A stretch of 64,000 nt of DNA from JBBTCX01 sp964494205 (GTDB lineage: Bacteria > Planctomycetota > Phycisphaerae > UBA1845): contig CAZBRD010000011.1 in assembly GCA_964494205.1 (NCBI GenBank), forward strand, positions 124,001 through 188,000, written 5' to 3'. Position numbers and translations under genes: made by a program. The stretch's first letter is position 1, and every line of letters starts with the position of its first letter. The notes under the pieces are model-generated. The model made no database searches, had not been told where the DNA came from, and was given only the letters and a program-made list of their open reading frames with translations. This document shows positions 57,048-64,000 of the stretch, in pieces.

Positions 57048-57953
57048 CTATTCGATCCGCAACATGCGCGTGTACTCGTCCACTCGGCGGCGAACCTCGC
57101 CGTCCGTCAACCTCAACACGCGACTCAGTGAAAAATCCTCGATCGCAAATGACGCCGCCACCGTGCCGCGAATCATCGCCCGCCGCAACGTCGGCACATC
57201 ATGCTTCCCTTCCGCCGCCAGAAAGCCCACCGTCCCACCTGCAAAACTGTCCCCCGCACCCGTCGGGTCGCGCACGTCCTTCGTCGGAAACGCGGGGATC
57301 GTCGTCGTGCCTTCCGGTGTCACCAAAATGGCACCATGCTCCCCCTTCTTGATGATGACGAACTTCGGACCGCGCTCCAGCAACCACTCCCCGGCTTCGA
57401 TCAGATTTATCTTGCCCGAAAGGAGTCTCGCTTCCTGATCATTCAGAATCACGCCGGTGACCTGCAAAAACGTGGCCAACAACGCATCCCGCTGGCTCAC
57501 GATCCAATGGTTCATCGTGTCGCAAACGACGAGACGAGGACCATGCAGCTGCGTGAGAAATTCTCGCTGCAGGGCAGGATGCGTGTTCGCGAGAAAGACC
57601 GTTTTGCTGTCCGCGAAACCCGGCGGCACCTTTGGTCCGTGCTCCCCCAGCACGTTGAGCGTGACCCCCACCGTCTCGGCCTCATTCATGTCCCCCTGAT
57701 ACCGCCCGGACCAACGAAACGTCTGACTCCCCTTGCGAAACTCCAGCCCCTGCAAGTCGATGTTTCGCGTCTTGAGCGTCTGATGAAAATCGTCGGGGAA
57801 GTCCTCCCCCACCACGGCTACCAACCGCACCGGCGTGTAAAACGAAGCCGCAAAAGAGAAGTACACCGCCGAGCCGCCAAGCACGTTTTCCACGCTGCCG
57901 TGCGGCGAAGAGACAGTGTCGATCCCAATGCTGCCGGTCACCAACAAGGACAT
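57048..57953 (-). CDS. PfkB-family carbohydrate/nucleoside kinase
   Basis: About 301 residues from ATG 57953 (MSLLVTGSIGIDTV) with an AGGAG 6 nt upstream; the longer frame lacks support. N-terminal signature GGSAVYFSFAASF and the C-terminal DPTGAGDSFAGGTVGFL, whose Asp-Pro-Thr-Gly-Ala-Gly-Asp contains the anion hole and catalytic Asp, identify ribokinase-like kinases. A lid segment (FRKGSQTFRWSGRY) is visible. Which sugar or nucleoside is phosphorylated cannot be told. First gene of the pfkB-thpR-recA string. Confidence 0.88.
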   Translation of the reverse strand: MSLLVTGSIGIDTVSSPHGSVENVLGGSAVYFSFAASFYTPVRLVAVVGEDFPDDFHQTLKTRNIDLQGLEFRKGSQTFRWSGRYQGDMNEAETVGVTLNVLGEHGPKVPPGFADSKTVFLANTHPALQREFLTQLHGPRLVVCDTMNHWIVSQRDALLATFLQVTGVILNDQEARLLSGKINLIEAGEWLLERGPKFVIIKKGEHGAILVTPEGTTTIPAFPTKDVRDPTGAGDSFAGGTVGFLAAEGKHDVPTLRRAMIRGTVAASFAIEDFSLSRVLRLTDGEVRRRVDEYTRMLRIE

Positions 57954-58137
57954 CAAAAACTCCTGAATCTGCCCCGAAAGAACCGACGTTTTCGGCTCCC
58001 ACAACCGCGTTGAACTCTACCCCAACATCGGCCAGCGGGCAAGTAAAATGTTAGAAAAATGTTAGGTATGCCACTGCGCCACTTAACTGCCTGCCAATAA
58101 ACGACTTGAACGCCACAATACTGCCGTCATGCAGCGC

Positions 58138-60729
58138 TCAGGGCGTGCCCGATCCAACGGCGACTTTCTCGCGCAATTGTTCCATCCAACTCACACATGC
58201 CACACCATGGCACTTCTGTGCGAAAAGATCAGCCGCAGCCTTGGCTGCTTCGCGGTTTCCATCAGCCAGCAATTCAACGGCAACGATGTAGTAAGTACAC
58301 AACGATTCCGGATGTCGCGAATCGAAAACCTCCAGCGAAGCAAGCAGTCGGCGACGATACGCGGCGGCCTCGATGCTACTCATCGCCGCTAACTTGTCAG
58401 ATGCTGCGATCGCTTCGGCGCATCGACCCTCAGCCAATTCGACGACTACTGTGGCGGCTACGAGCGCCGGACTGTTCGATCGCTTAACGGCAACTTCCGC
58501 GAGCACAGACCGTTGGACTGCGTCGCCCGCCAGTGCTCGCGCCCACTGATCCAGCGCTCGCGCTTCAGGAATAACAACCATCATACCTGCATTGGTATCC
58601 CAGAAACGCTTCAATTCACCCAATCGTCCCTGCGCGACGAACAGATCATGAATAGCCAGCGCTTCTTCAAGAGTCCCGACCTGCGTTGTCGCCAATTCCG
58701 CGAAGAGCCCGTTGGCGGCATCGTTATCACCGACAGCCGCGTAAATCTGCGCCAGATTCAACATGGCTGCTTGATTGCCATGATCTCGCTCCAGCACTTC
58801 GCGATAAGCCTCGAACGCCTGCTCGATGCGACCTGTCGAATACAGAACAAGACCGAGGTTTGTGCGCGCTACTGTGTTCTCCGGCATCCATTCGAGCAAT
58901 TGCCGCAATCGCCCTTCTGCGGCGGAAAAGGCTTCCGGCGTCCCCTGCGCGATGTCCAACTCCGCGAGCCCCAATATCGCGGGCACTTCGTACGGGTTGT
59001 TCTCCACCGCGCGCGAATACGCCCGCCTTGCTTCGTCTAACTTGCCCAACTGTCGATACACTGCAGCCAATCGCAGCCAACCGGGATTGAACCCCGGCAC
59101 CGACGTCACCGCAGCCTCATAGGCGGGCAGCCCATCACCAACCTGTCCCGACTCATCAAGCAACAAACCCAGTCGATACTGCGCGAGGTAACTGCGTGGC
59201 TCGATCGCCACAGCCTTTTGCATCGCGGCGATGGCCTCAGTGAGCTTTCCCTGCTCCTTCAAACACAAACCAATGACCTGATACGCACCGCTATCAACTT
59301 GCGCACCGCCATTCCGCCGAATGGCTTCGTTCGCAATCTCTGTAGCCTTGGCGAAGTCCTTCGTGTTGTAGTATCCCCAAGCGAGCCGCTCCCAAACGAA
59401 GGCCTCTTCGGGATACAGTTCCACAATTCGCTTCGCTTTGTTGACGAAGCTCTCGTAATAACCGGCAACGGTCCAGCTTGTGCCGATGAGCGCGAACACG
59501 ATGACGCTTGCTACAACGCCGATTGCGCTACGCGCGATGGTTCGCATGTCCGATTGCTTCGCCCAGTAGAGCAATCGTTCCAATGCCACCGCACTCAACC
59601 ACGCCAACCCGATGATTGCCAGATACATGTAGCGGTCTGCGGCCAATAGCTTGCGCGGAAGAATCACCGGCAGTGTCGAGGCAATTCCAAAGAAGAACCA
59701 ACACAAACCAAAGGCCAACTTACGATTTCTGAAAAATGACCAGACAGCCAAACCGATGATCGGCAATACAACACCTAGCGAAATCAAGATGGACGAGTTC
59801 GTCCAATTGGCGTGAATCGGCGGTGGATACGAGGCTGCCAATCCGGTCGGCCAAACGAAGTGACGCAAATACCATGCGAGCGCTAGAAACGATCGGGCGA
59901 TTGTCGAACCGTGCAGCTCGGTCGCGGCTGACGTGAACAAACCAGCCTCTTCCGTCGCGTGGCGATTGATCAGCGCGATTGCTGCTGTGACCAAAGTACT
60001 GAGAGTCCACACGAGCCAGAATCGCGCATCAACTCGTTGCCGCCGTGCCCAGGTCAGCAACAGGAATAGTGCGGGCAATTCCACTCTTGCCTTGCTCATG
60101 GCTGAAAGCAGTGCGAACAAAACCGTGGCAATAAACCAGCCAAACCGACGCGAATCGAGCCAGCGGCCGAGTGAGAGCATCGATGCCAGCGCGAAGAGAA
60201 TCGCCAGCAACATCATCCGCCCGTTGATCCAGGCGATGACTTCCATCTGCAGGGGGTGGATTGCAAAGACCACCGCGGCCACTGTTGGCACAAGTAGGCC
60301 GAGACTGGATCTACCAGATGTAGGTGTTTCAGCAGATCGCGATCCGCTCGCCACTACTGACCGAATCAGGAACCACACGAGAACGGCATTGATGGTATGC
60401 AGCAGAATGTTTGTCGCGTGAAAAAACCACGCCCCGCTATCGAGCCCCTCATCAAACAGCCCCAGCCGACCGGCCACCGCAAATTCGAGCGAAAAACTCA
60501 GCAGCGGGATTGGCTGATAGAGATCGCGGTGAATGATGGTGAGAAGCTGCCACGCGTGCGGCCACGACGGGTGGTTTACCAGAACATGATTAAGAACGAG
60601 CTTGTGGTCGTCTGCTCCGACAAACGTCCCTCGCAGCGTCGGCAGCCCGACGACGACGGCCGCTACCGCGACAATCGCCGTCGCAGCCATGGCACGCCAG
60701 CGCGAAATGCCCTGAGTCTCCGCCTTCAT
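58138..60729 (-). CDS. GT-C-like multispan membrane protein with C-terminal TPRs, copy 3
   Basis: About 863 residues from ATG 60729 (MKAETQGISRWRAMAATAIV); the longer frame begins with TTG. About eleven helices (first near AMAATAIVAVAAVVVGL) span residues 15-470, with the loop FVGADDHKLVLNH after helix 1, the acidic pair expected for TMTC-like GT-C enzymes. TPRs follow from about 490 (EEAFVWERLAWGYYNTKDFAKATEIANEAI; ALAIHDLFVAQGRLGEL). It is a more distant relative of the tandem pair at 24135-28510. Substrate unknown. Confidence 0.73.
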   Translation of the reverse strand: MKAETQGISRWRAMAATAIVAVAAVVVGLPTLRGTFVGADDHKLVLNHVLVNHPSWPHAWQLLTIIHRDLYQPIPLLSFSLEFAVAGRLGLFDEGLDSGAWFFHATNILLHTINAVLVWFLIRSVVASGSRSAETPTSGRSSLGLLVPTVAAVVFAIHPLQMEVIAWINGRMMLLAILFALASMLSLGRWLDSRRFGWFIATVLFALLSAMSKARVELPALFLLLTWARRQRVDARFWLVWTLSTLVTAAIALINRHATEEAGLFTSAATELHGSTIARSFLALAWYLRHFVWPTGLAASYPPPIHANWTNSSILISLGVVLPIIGLAVWSFFRNRKLAFGLCWFFFGIASTLPVILPRKLLAADRYMYLAIIGLAWLSAVALERLLYWAKQSDMRTIARSAIGVVASVIVFALIGTSWTVAGYYESFVNKAKRIVELYPEEAFVWERLAWGYYNTKDFAKATEIANEAIRRNGGAQVDSGAYQVIGLCLKEQGKLTEAIAAMQKAVAIEPRSYLAQYRLGLLLDESGQVGDGLPAYEAAVTSVPGFNPGWLRLAAVYRQLGKLDEARRAYSRAVENNPYEVPAILGLAELDIAQGTPEAFSAAEGRLRQLLEWMPENTVARTNLGLVLYSTGRIEQAFEAYREVLERDHGNQAAMLNLAQIYAAVGDNDAANGLFAELATTQVGTLEEALAIHDLFVAQGRLGELKRFWDTNAGMMVVIPEARALDQWARALAGDAVQRSVLAEVAVKRSNSPALVAATVVVELAEGRCAEAIAASDKLAAMSSIEAAAYRRRLLASLEVFDSRHPESLCTYYIVAVELLADGNREAAKAAADLFAQKCHGVACVSWMEQLREKVAVGSGTP

Positions 60730-60867
60730 CGCGGCCAGAGCATACCACAATTCACCGATGACATATCGCTGTAACAATCATGTCTCGAATCCTTGTGGCT
60801 GATACGTTTTCTCGCCAGAATCATCGAAGCGAAGAACGAGAGATCGACTCAAAAAGGAAGGATGACC

Positions 60868-61368
60868 ATGACCAGCGCGAGGGATATCATTCTCGGCCAG
60901 CTCAAGCGCGGCCAATACCTCATCGAGACATTCACCGCCGACTTCACCGATGCGGAGTATTTCAAGCCGCCCGTCGAAGGCGGTAACCATGTGGCGTGGA
61001 TCCTCGGCCACCTCGCGTGCACAGAGGATTGGGCAGTTTCGGTCGCGACCAAGAGTCCGCAGCGAATCCCCGAAGCCACGCGGGCGATTTTCAAACCCGG
61101 CAACCCGTGCCTGCCTGATGCCTCAAAGTACCCTGCGCGAAAAGAGTTGGACGAGTTGTTCAAGAACTCGCGGGCGAACCTTGTTGAGAAGCTCATGATG
61201 GCGGACGTGTCCACCTGGGATCAACCGTCACCCGAGGAAGCGCCCAAGGGCTTGATGCCGACGATCGCCGAAGTCTGGTCCATCAACGCCGTGCACCAGT
61301 TCTGGCACTTCGGCCAATTAACCGTCTGCCGTCAGGCGTTGCAGAAGAAGAAGCTGCTGGGGTTCTAA
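60868..61368 (+). CDS. DinB-family protein
   Basis: 166 residues from ATG 60868 with an AAGGAAGG site 7 nt upstream; an ATG two codons earlier (60862) is too close to that site. Helical bundle with a probable metal site of His residues: HVAWILGHLACTEDW and HQFWHFGQLTV in the C-terminal helix, as in DinB/YfiT-type proteins. These are linked to thiol transfer or stress roles; here no function is assigned. Followed 44 nt later by ruvX. Confidence 0.82.
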   Translation: MTSARDIILGQLKRGQYLIETFTADFTDAEYFKPPVEGGNHVAWILGHLACTEDWAVSVATKSPQRIPEATRAIFKPGNPCLPDASKYPARKELDELFKNSRANLVEKLMMADVSTWDQPSPEEAPKGLMPTIAEVWSINAVHQFWHFGQLTVCRQALQKKKLLGF

Positions 61369-61412
61369 ATGTTCGTTGTAATCGATATTGTTGGACTAGT
61401 AGGTGCCACTAA

Positions 61413-61841
61413 ATGGCACTAACCCGCTACATCGCGATCGACCATGGCACAAAGCGCATCGGCCTCGCGATCGGCGACTCGCAACTCGCCATTGTCTCGC
61501 CGCTGGAACCCATACAATCGCGCGGACGGATCGACGACGACATCGCTGCCCTCCTCAAAATCGCCGACGAATACGGCGCGGATGAATTCGTCGTCGGCCT
61601 GCCGCTGAACATGGACGACACCGAAGGCCCGCAAGCGAAGCTCACTCGCCAGTTCGGTGAAGCGATCCAGACCAAATCTGGACGAAAAGTCCACTACTTC
61701 GACGAACGCCTCAGTTCATTCGCGGCTGACGAACTCCTCCGCGACGGCGACTTCACCCGCAAACAACACCGCTCCCGCCAGGACGGCGTGGCTGCGCAGG
61801 TGCTTCTGCAAGCGTTTCTTGATTCGCGGTCGAATTCATGA
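61413..61841 (+). CDS. ruvX: Putative Holliday junction resolvase RuvX (YqgF)
   Basis: 142 residues. RNase-H-like fold with IAIDHGTKRIGLAIGD (first catalytic Asp), VVGLPLNMD, and YFDERLSSFAADELL. YqgF/RuvX acts in pre-16S rRNA processing or junction resolution. The window carries no ruvABC. Start codon ATG at 61413 lies in a region without clear ribosome site. The downstream gene is convergent. Confidence 0.88.
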   Translation: MALTRYIAIDHGTKRIGLAIGDSQLAIVSPLEPIQSRGRIDDDIAALLKIADEYGADEFVVGLPLNMDDTEGPQAKLTRQFGEAIQTKSGRKVHYFDERLSSFAADELLRDGDFTRKQHRSRQDGVAAQVLLQAFLDSRSNS

Positions 61842-61927
61842 GATGGGAACCCAAATCAAAGTATGACAGGAGCGATTGAAAATCGGTCCTTCACAGCTTC
61901 CTGATTTGGATTCTGGATTCTTGCGTG

Positions 61928-62410
61928 CTAGTACTCTCTCGCGTCGAGCAGGTCCTGCTGGTCGAGAATGTCGAACTTGTTCTCGCGCAGCAAACGCACC
62001 GCAGCTTCGAGGTTGTCCGGCAGCACCGCCAGCGCTGCACTACCCTTTGGCCGCACCAGCAGTGGATACACGAAATGGATGTTCACTTCCCCACCCAGCA
62101 GCGCCGCCCAAGTTTCTAAGAGGGCACGCTTGCCGTGCGGCAGGCTCACCACGATCAACTCAGCCTCGCTCACCTGAAACCGCGCGCCGGTGAGCACATC
62201 ATGAGCCTTGTCAGCATCGTCCAGGATCATTCGCACGATTGCACAATCGAACGAATAGACCACCGACACCGCCAGAATTCGGATCTCCGTCTGGTCAAAG
62301 AGTTTAGCAAGCCGAAGCAGTTGTCCGACCCGGTTTTCTATGAATACGGATTGTTGCCGCACGGTGGGAGTGTCGCCGCCGCGGGCCGTCTGTAGTGGTT
62401 CGATTTCCAT
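61928..62410 (-). CDS. ACT-domain protein, acetolactate-synthase small-subunit-like N-terminus
   Basis: About 160 residues from ATG 62410, with GGTGA 4 nt upstream; a GTG at 62461 extends the frame. After a Gln/Arg-rich N-terminus, FIENRVGQLLRLAKLFDQTEIRILAVSVV...FDCAIVRMILDD is an ACT module (amino-acid-binding regulatory fold), as in IlvH/IlvN and Lrp-like regulators. A second region (ETWAALLGGEVNIHFVYPLLVRP) resembles another ACT repeat. No ilv gene lies nearby, so the target is unknown. It is divergent from dnaK. Confidence 0.72.
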   Translation of the reverse strand: MEIEPLQTARGGDTPTVRQQSVFIENRVGQLLRLAKLFDQTEIRILAVSVVYSFDCAIVRMILDDADKAHDVLTGARFQVSEAELIVVSLPHGKRALLETWAALLGGEVNIHFVYPLLVRPKGSAALAVLPDNLEAAVRLLRENKFDILDQQDLLDAREY

Positions 62411-62660
62411 GGGTTCACCAGTGTAGCGACTCTTGCGCCGCGCCCAAGTTTTTTCTGTCACAGCCCCTTCTCTAGCGGACCCCTAAGCAGCCAACTTGTG
62501 CCAATTCCGCACGTGGAAACCCTGTCAGGTTGGCAGTTCGATTGGGCTTGTCGCCCTGAGCCATTTCGTAACCTTATCGATCAACGGCAGTTACACCATA
62601 AATCCGCTTTGACAAAACTGGCACGCCGCGTGTTCCCCTTCCTCAATTCGGGTGGCCAAT

Positions 62661-62672
62661 CGCTACGTAGCG
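62661..62672. promoter_or_regulatory. Perfect 12-bp palindrome upstream of dnaK
   Basis: CGCTACGTAGCG lies 26 nt before the dnaK ATG. It does not match the CIRCE element TTAGCACTC-N9-GAGTGCTAA. A TTGACA at 62609-62614 has no recognisable -10 at 16-18 nt. A heat-shock operator is possible but unproven. Confidence 0.3.
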
Positions 62673-62698
62673 GCTGACAGCCCTGTAAGGAGAATGCT

Positions 62699-64000
62699 AT
62701 GTCTAAGATTATTGGAATCGACCTTGGTACGACTAACTCCGTGGTTGCGGTCATGGAGGGCGACCAAGTTAAGGTATTAACCAACTCCCACGGTTCCCGG
62801 CTCACGCCATCCGTGGTTGCTATCACCGAAAAGGGCGAACGGCTGATCGGCCAGATCGCCCGCCATCAACAGGTCACCAACCCCGAGAACACCATCTTCT
62901 CGATCAAGCGCTTCATGGGCCGTCGGCACAATGAAGTCGCCAGCGAAGAAAAGATTGTTCCATACAAGGTCGTTGGCGGGCCAGAAGAGCTGGTGAAGGT
63001 AAACGTCCGCGGCAAGCAATACACGCCGCCCGAAATCAGCGCAATGATTCTGCAGGACCTGAAGAAAACGGCTGAGGATTACCTCGGTACGAAGGTCGAC
63101 CGCGCAGTCATCACCGTCCCTGCATATTTCAACGACTCACAACGCAAAGCCACCAAGGACGCGGGTGAGATCGCCGGACTCAAGGTCGAGCGCATCATCA
63201 ACGAACCGACAGCAGCCGCGCTCGCGTTCGGTCTCGACAAGAAGAAAGACCAGACCATCGCGGTGTTCGACCTCGGCGGCGGTACGTTTGATATTTCCAT
63301 TCTCGAAATTGATCCGGAGATCGGCACGTTTGAAGTCCGCGCCACCAGCGGCGACGGGCATCTCGGCGGCGACGATTACGATGAAGAACTGATCAACCAC
63401 CTCGCGGAGACTTTCCGCAAGCAGGAGGGCATCGACCTCCGCAAGGACCCGATGGCTCTTCAGCGATTGAAGGAAGCTGCGGAAAAGGCCAAGTGCGAAC
63501 TCTCCACCGTGATGGAGACGACGATCAACCTGCCGTACATCACCGCGACAGCCAGCGGCCCAAAGCACTTGCAGGTCACCATCAACCGTGCGCAGTTCGA
63601 GCAGATGACTAAGCATCTGACCGAGCGCTGCCGCAAGCCGGTCCTCGACGCGATGCAGAGTGCAAAGATGACCGCGAAGGACATCGACGAAGTCGTGCTG
63701 GTTGGCGGGTCCAGCCGAATGCCGGCTGTGCAGGCGCTGTGCAAGGAAATCTTCCAACGCGAGCCGAACAAGAGCATTAACCCCGACGAGGTCGTCGCGG
63801 TCGGTGCAGCCGTCCAGGGCGCCGTTCTCGCCGGGGACAAGGATGACATCGTGCTGCTCGATGTCACTCCGCTGACACTCGGCGTCGAAACGCTGGGCGG
63901 CGTGATGACCCCGCTCATCGAAGCCAACACGACGATTCCGACGTCAAAGTCCGAAACCTTCTCGACTGCGGCTGACAATCAGACGGAAGTGACCATCCAC
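62699..64000 (+). CDS. dnaK: Chaperone DnaK (Hsp70), 3' end beyond the window
   Basis: About 434 residues are visible before the right edge. ATG 62699-62701 has AAGGAG 7 nt upstream. Motifs: IGIDLGTTNSVVAVM, VPAYFNDSQRKATKDAGEIAGLKV, RIINEPTAAALAFGLD, FDLGGGTFDISILEI, VVLVGGSSRMPAVQ, and the start of the substrate domain LLDVTPLTLGVETLGGVMTPLI. All nucleotide-binding elements of DnaK are conserved. The frame is open to the window end. No grpE or dnaJ is seen upstream. Confidence 0.97.
   Translation, partial: MSKIIGIDLGTTNSVVAVMEGDQVKVLTNSHGSRLTPSVVAITEKGERLIGQIARHQQVTNPENTIFSIKRFMGRRHNEVASEEKIVPYKVVGGPEELVKVNVRGKQYTPPEISAMILQDLKKTAEDYLGTKVDRAVITVPAYFNDSQRKATKDAGEIAGLKVERIINEPTAAALAFGLDKKKDQTIAVFDLGGGTFDISILEIDPEIGTFEVRATSGDGHLGGDDYDEELINHLAETFRKQEGIDLRKDPMALQRLKEAAEKAKCELSTVMETTINLPYITATASGPKHLQVTINRAQFEQMTKHLTERCRKPVLDAMQSAKMTAKDIDEVVLVGGSSRMPAVQALCKEIFQREPNKSINPDEVVAVGAAVQGAVLAGDKDDIVLLDVTPLTLGVETLGGVMTPLIEANTTIPTSKSETFSTAADNQTEVTIH

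Noticed and set aside
62609..62640. TTGACA and a CTGGCACG block suggesting sigma70 or sigma54 promoters for dnaK
   Set aside because: No acceptable -10 at 16-18 nt from TTGACA, and the -12 GC of a sigma54 site is replaced by GTGT; not enough to call.

Overview
The window reads as chromosomal DNA of a planctomycete (phylum Planctomycetota, possibly Phycisphaerae-like). This is inferred from family content, not from a marker-gene comparison. Supporting features are two dockerin-tailed secreted proteins, a PEP-CTERM-like protein ending in VPGAVWMG, a prepilin-like protein, small membrane proteins with a GYDLxG...CPEC zinc ribbon, a VWA-ExbB-ExbD-ExbD-TPR operon, GT-C-like membrane enzymes with TPR tails, and many intergenic clusters of short perfect hairpins. 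I saw no tRNA, rRNA, CRISPR array, transposase, integrase or phage gene, so it looks like core plus lineage-specific genome rather than a mobile island.

Region by region. 1-4806 (minus strand) is a cbb3-type oxidase operon: a membrane protein, a diheme cytochrome c lipoprotein, ccoN, ccoO, two small membrane proteins and the start of the copper P-type ATPase ccoI, with overlapping or tight junctions. Two inverted repeats lie upstream. 5253-8861 is a full-length pyruvate:ferredoxin oxidoreductase, so both low-oxygen respiration and oxygen-sensitive pyruvate oxidation are encoded here. 9290-12813 holds secreted or surface proteins: a dockerin protein, a 650-residue GV-rich repeat protein with a good promoter, and a PEP-CTERM-like gene broken by a 1-nt frameshift. 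13074-16741 encodes an S41 protease and a radical SAM protein. 16976-20206 holds a prepilin-like gene, two zinc-ribbon membrane proteins and a TolB-like propeller protein. 20934-28510 holds a CX5R phosphatase, an ABC-2 exporter pair, and two tandem GT-C/TPR paralogues.

28827-33599 contains a HhH-GPD DNA glycosylase, a dksA-like/lspA/ribD operon and an isochorismatase-family hydrolase. 33893-40773 (minus) is the VWA-TPR-ExbB-ExbD-ExbD-TPR operon, which looks like a proton-driven envelope machine. 41013-45042 (plus) has a TPR-like secreted protein, nadA with a clear promoter, hpt, a PH-domain membrane protein and a zinc-ribbon membrane protein. 45058-51164 (minus) has a small membrane protein, pgi translationally coupled to an MFS-acyltransferase fusion, and a dockerin-tailed secreted protein. 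51859-52803 is a secreted phosphatase-like protein ending in a cytochrome c'-type heme motif. 52855-57953 (minus) is a tight string pfkB-like, thpR, recA and two glycosyltransferases. 58138-64000 holds a third GT-C/TPR protein, a DinB-family protein, ruvX, an ACT-domain protein and the 5' two thirds of dnaK.

The most unusual items are the phosphatase/cytochrome fusion, the VWA-ExbBD operon, the DksA-like protein with a Lys/Ala tail and lost zinc ligands, the LspA with a ~57-residue insertion, the zinc-ribbon/RDD/zinc-ribbon protein, and the dispersed hairpin repeat family (a 94/90-bp copy pair plus several related clusters). Functional statements come from motifs read by eye; no database search was run.
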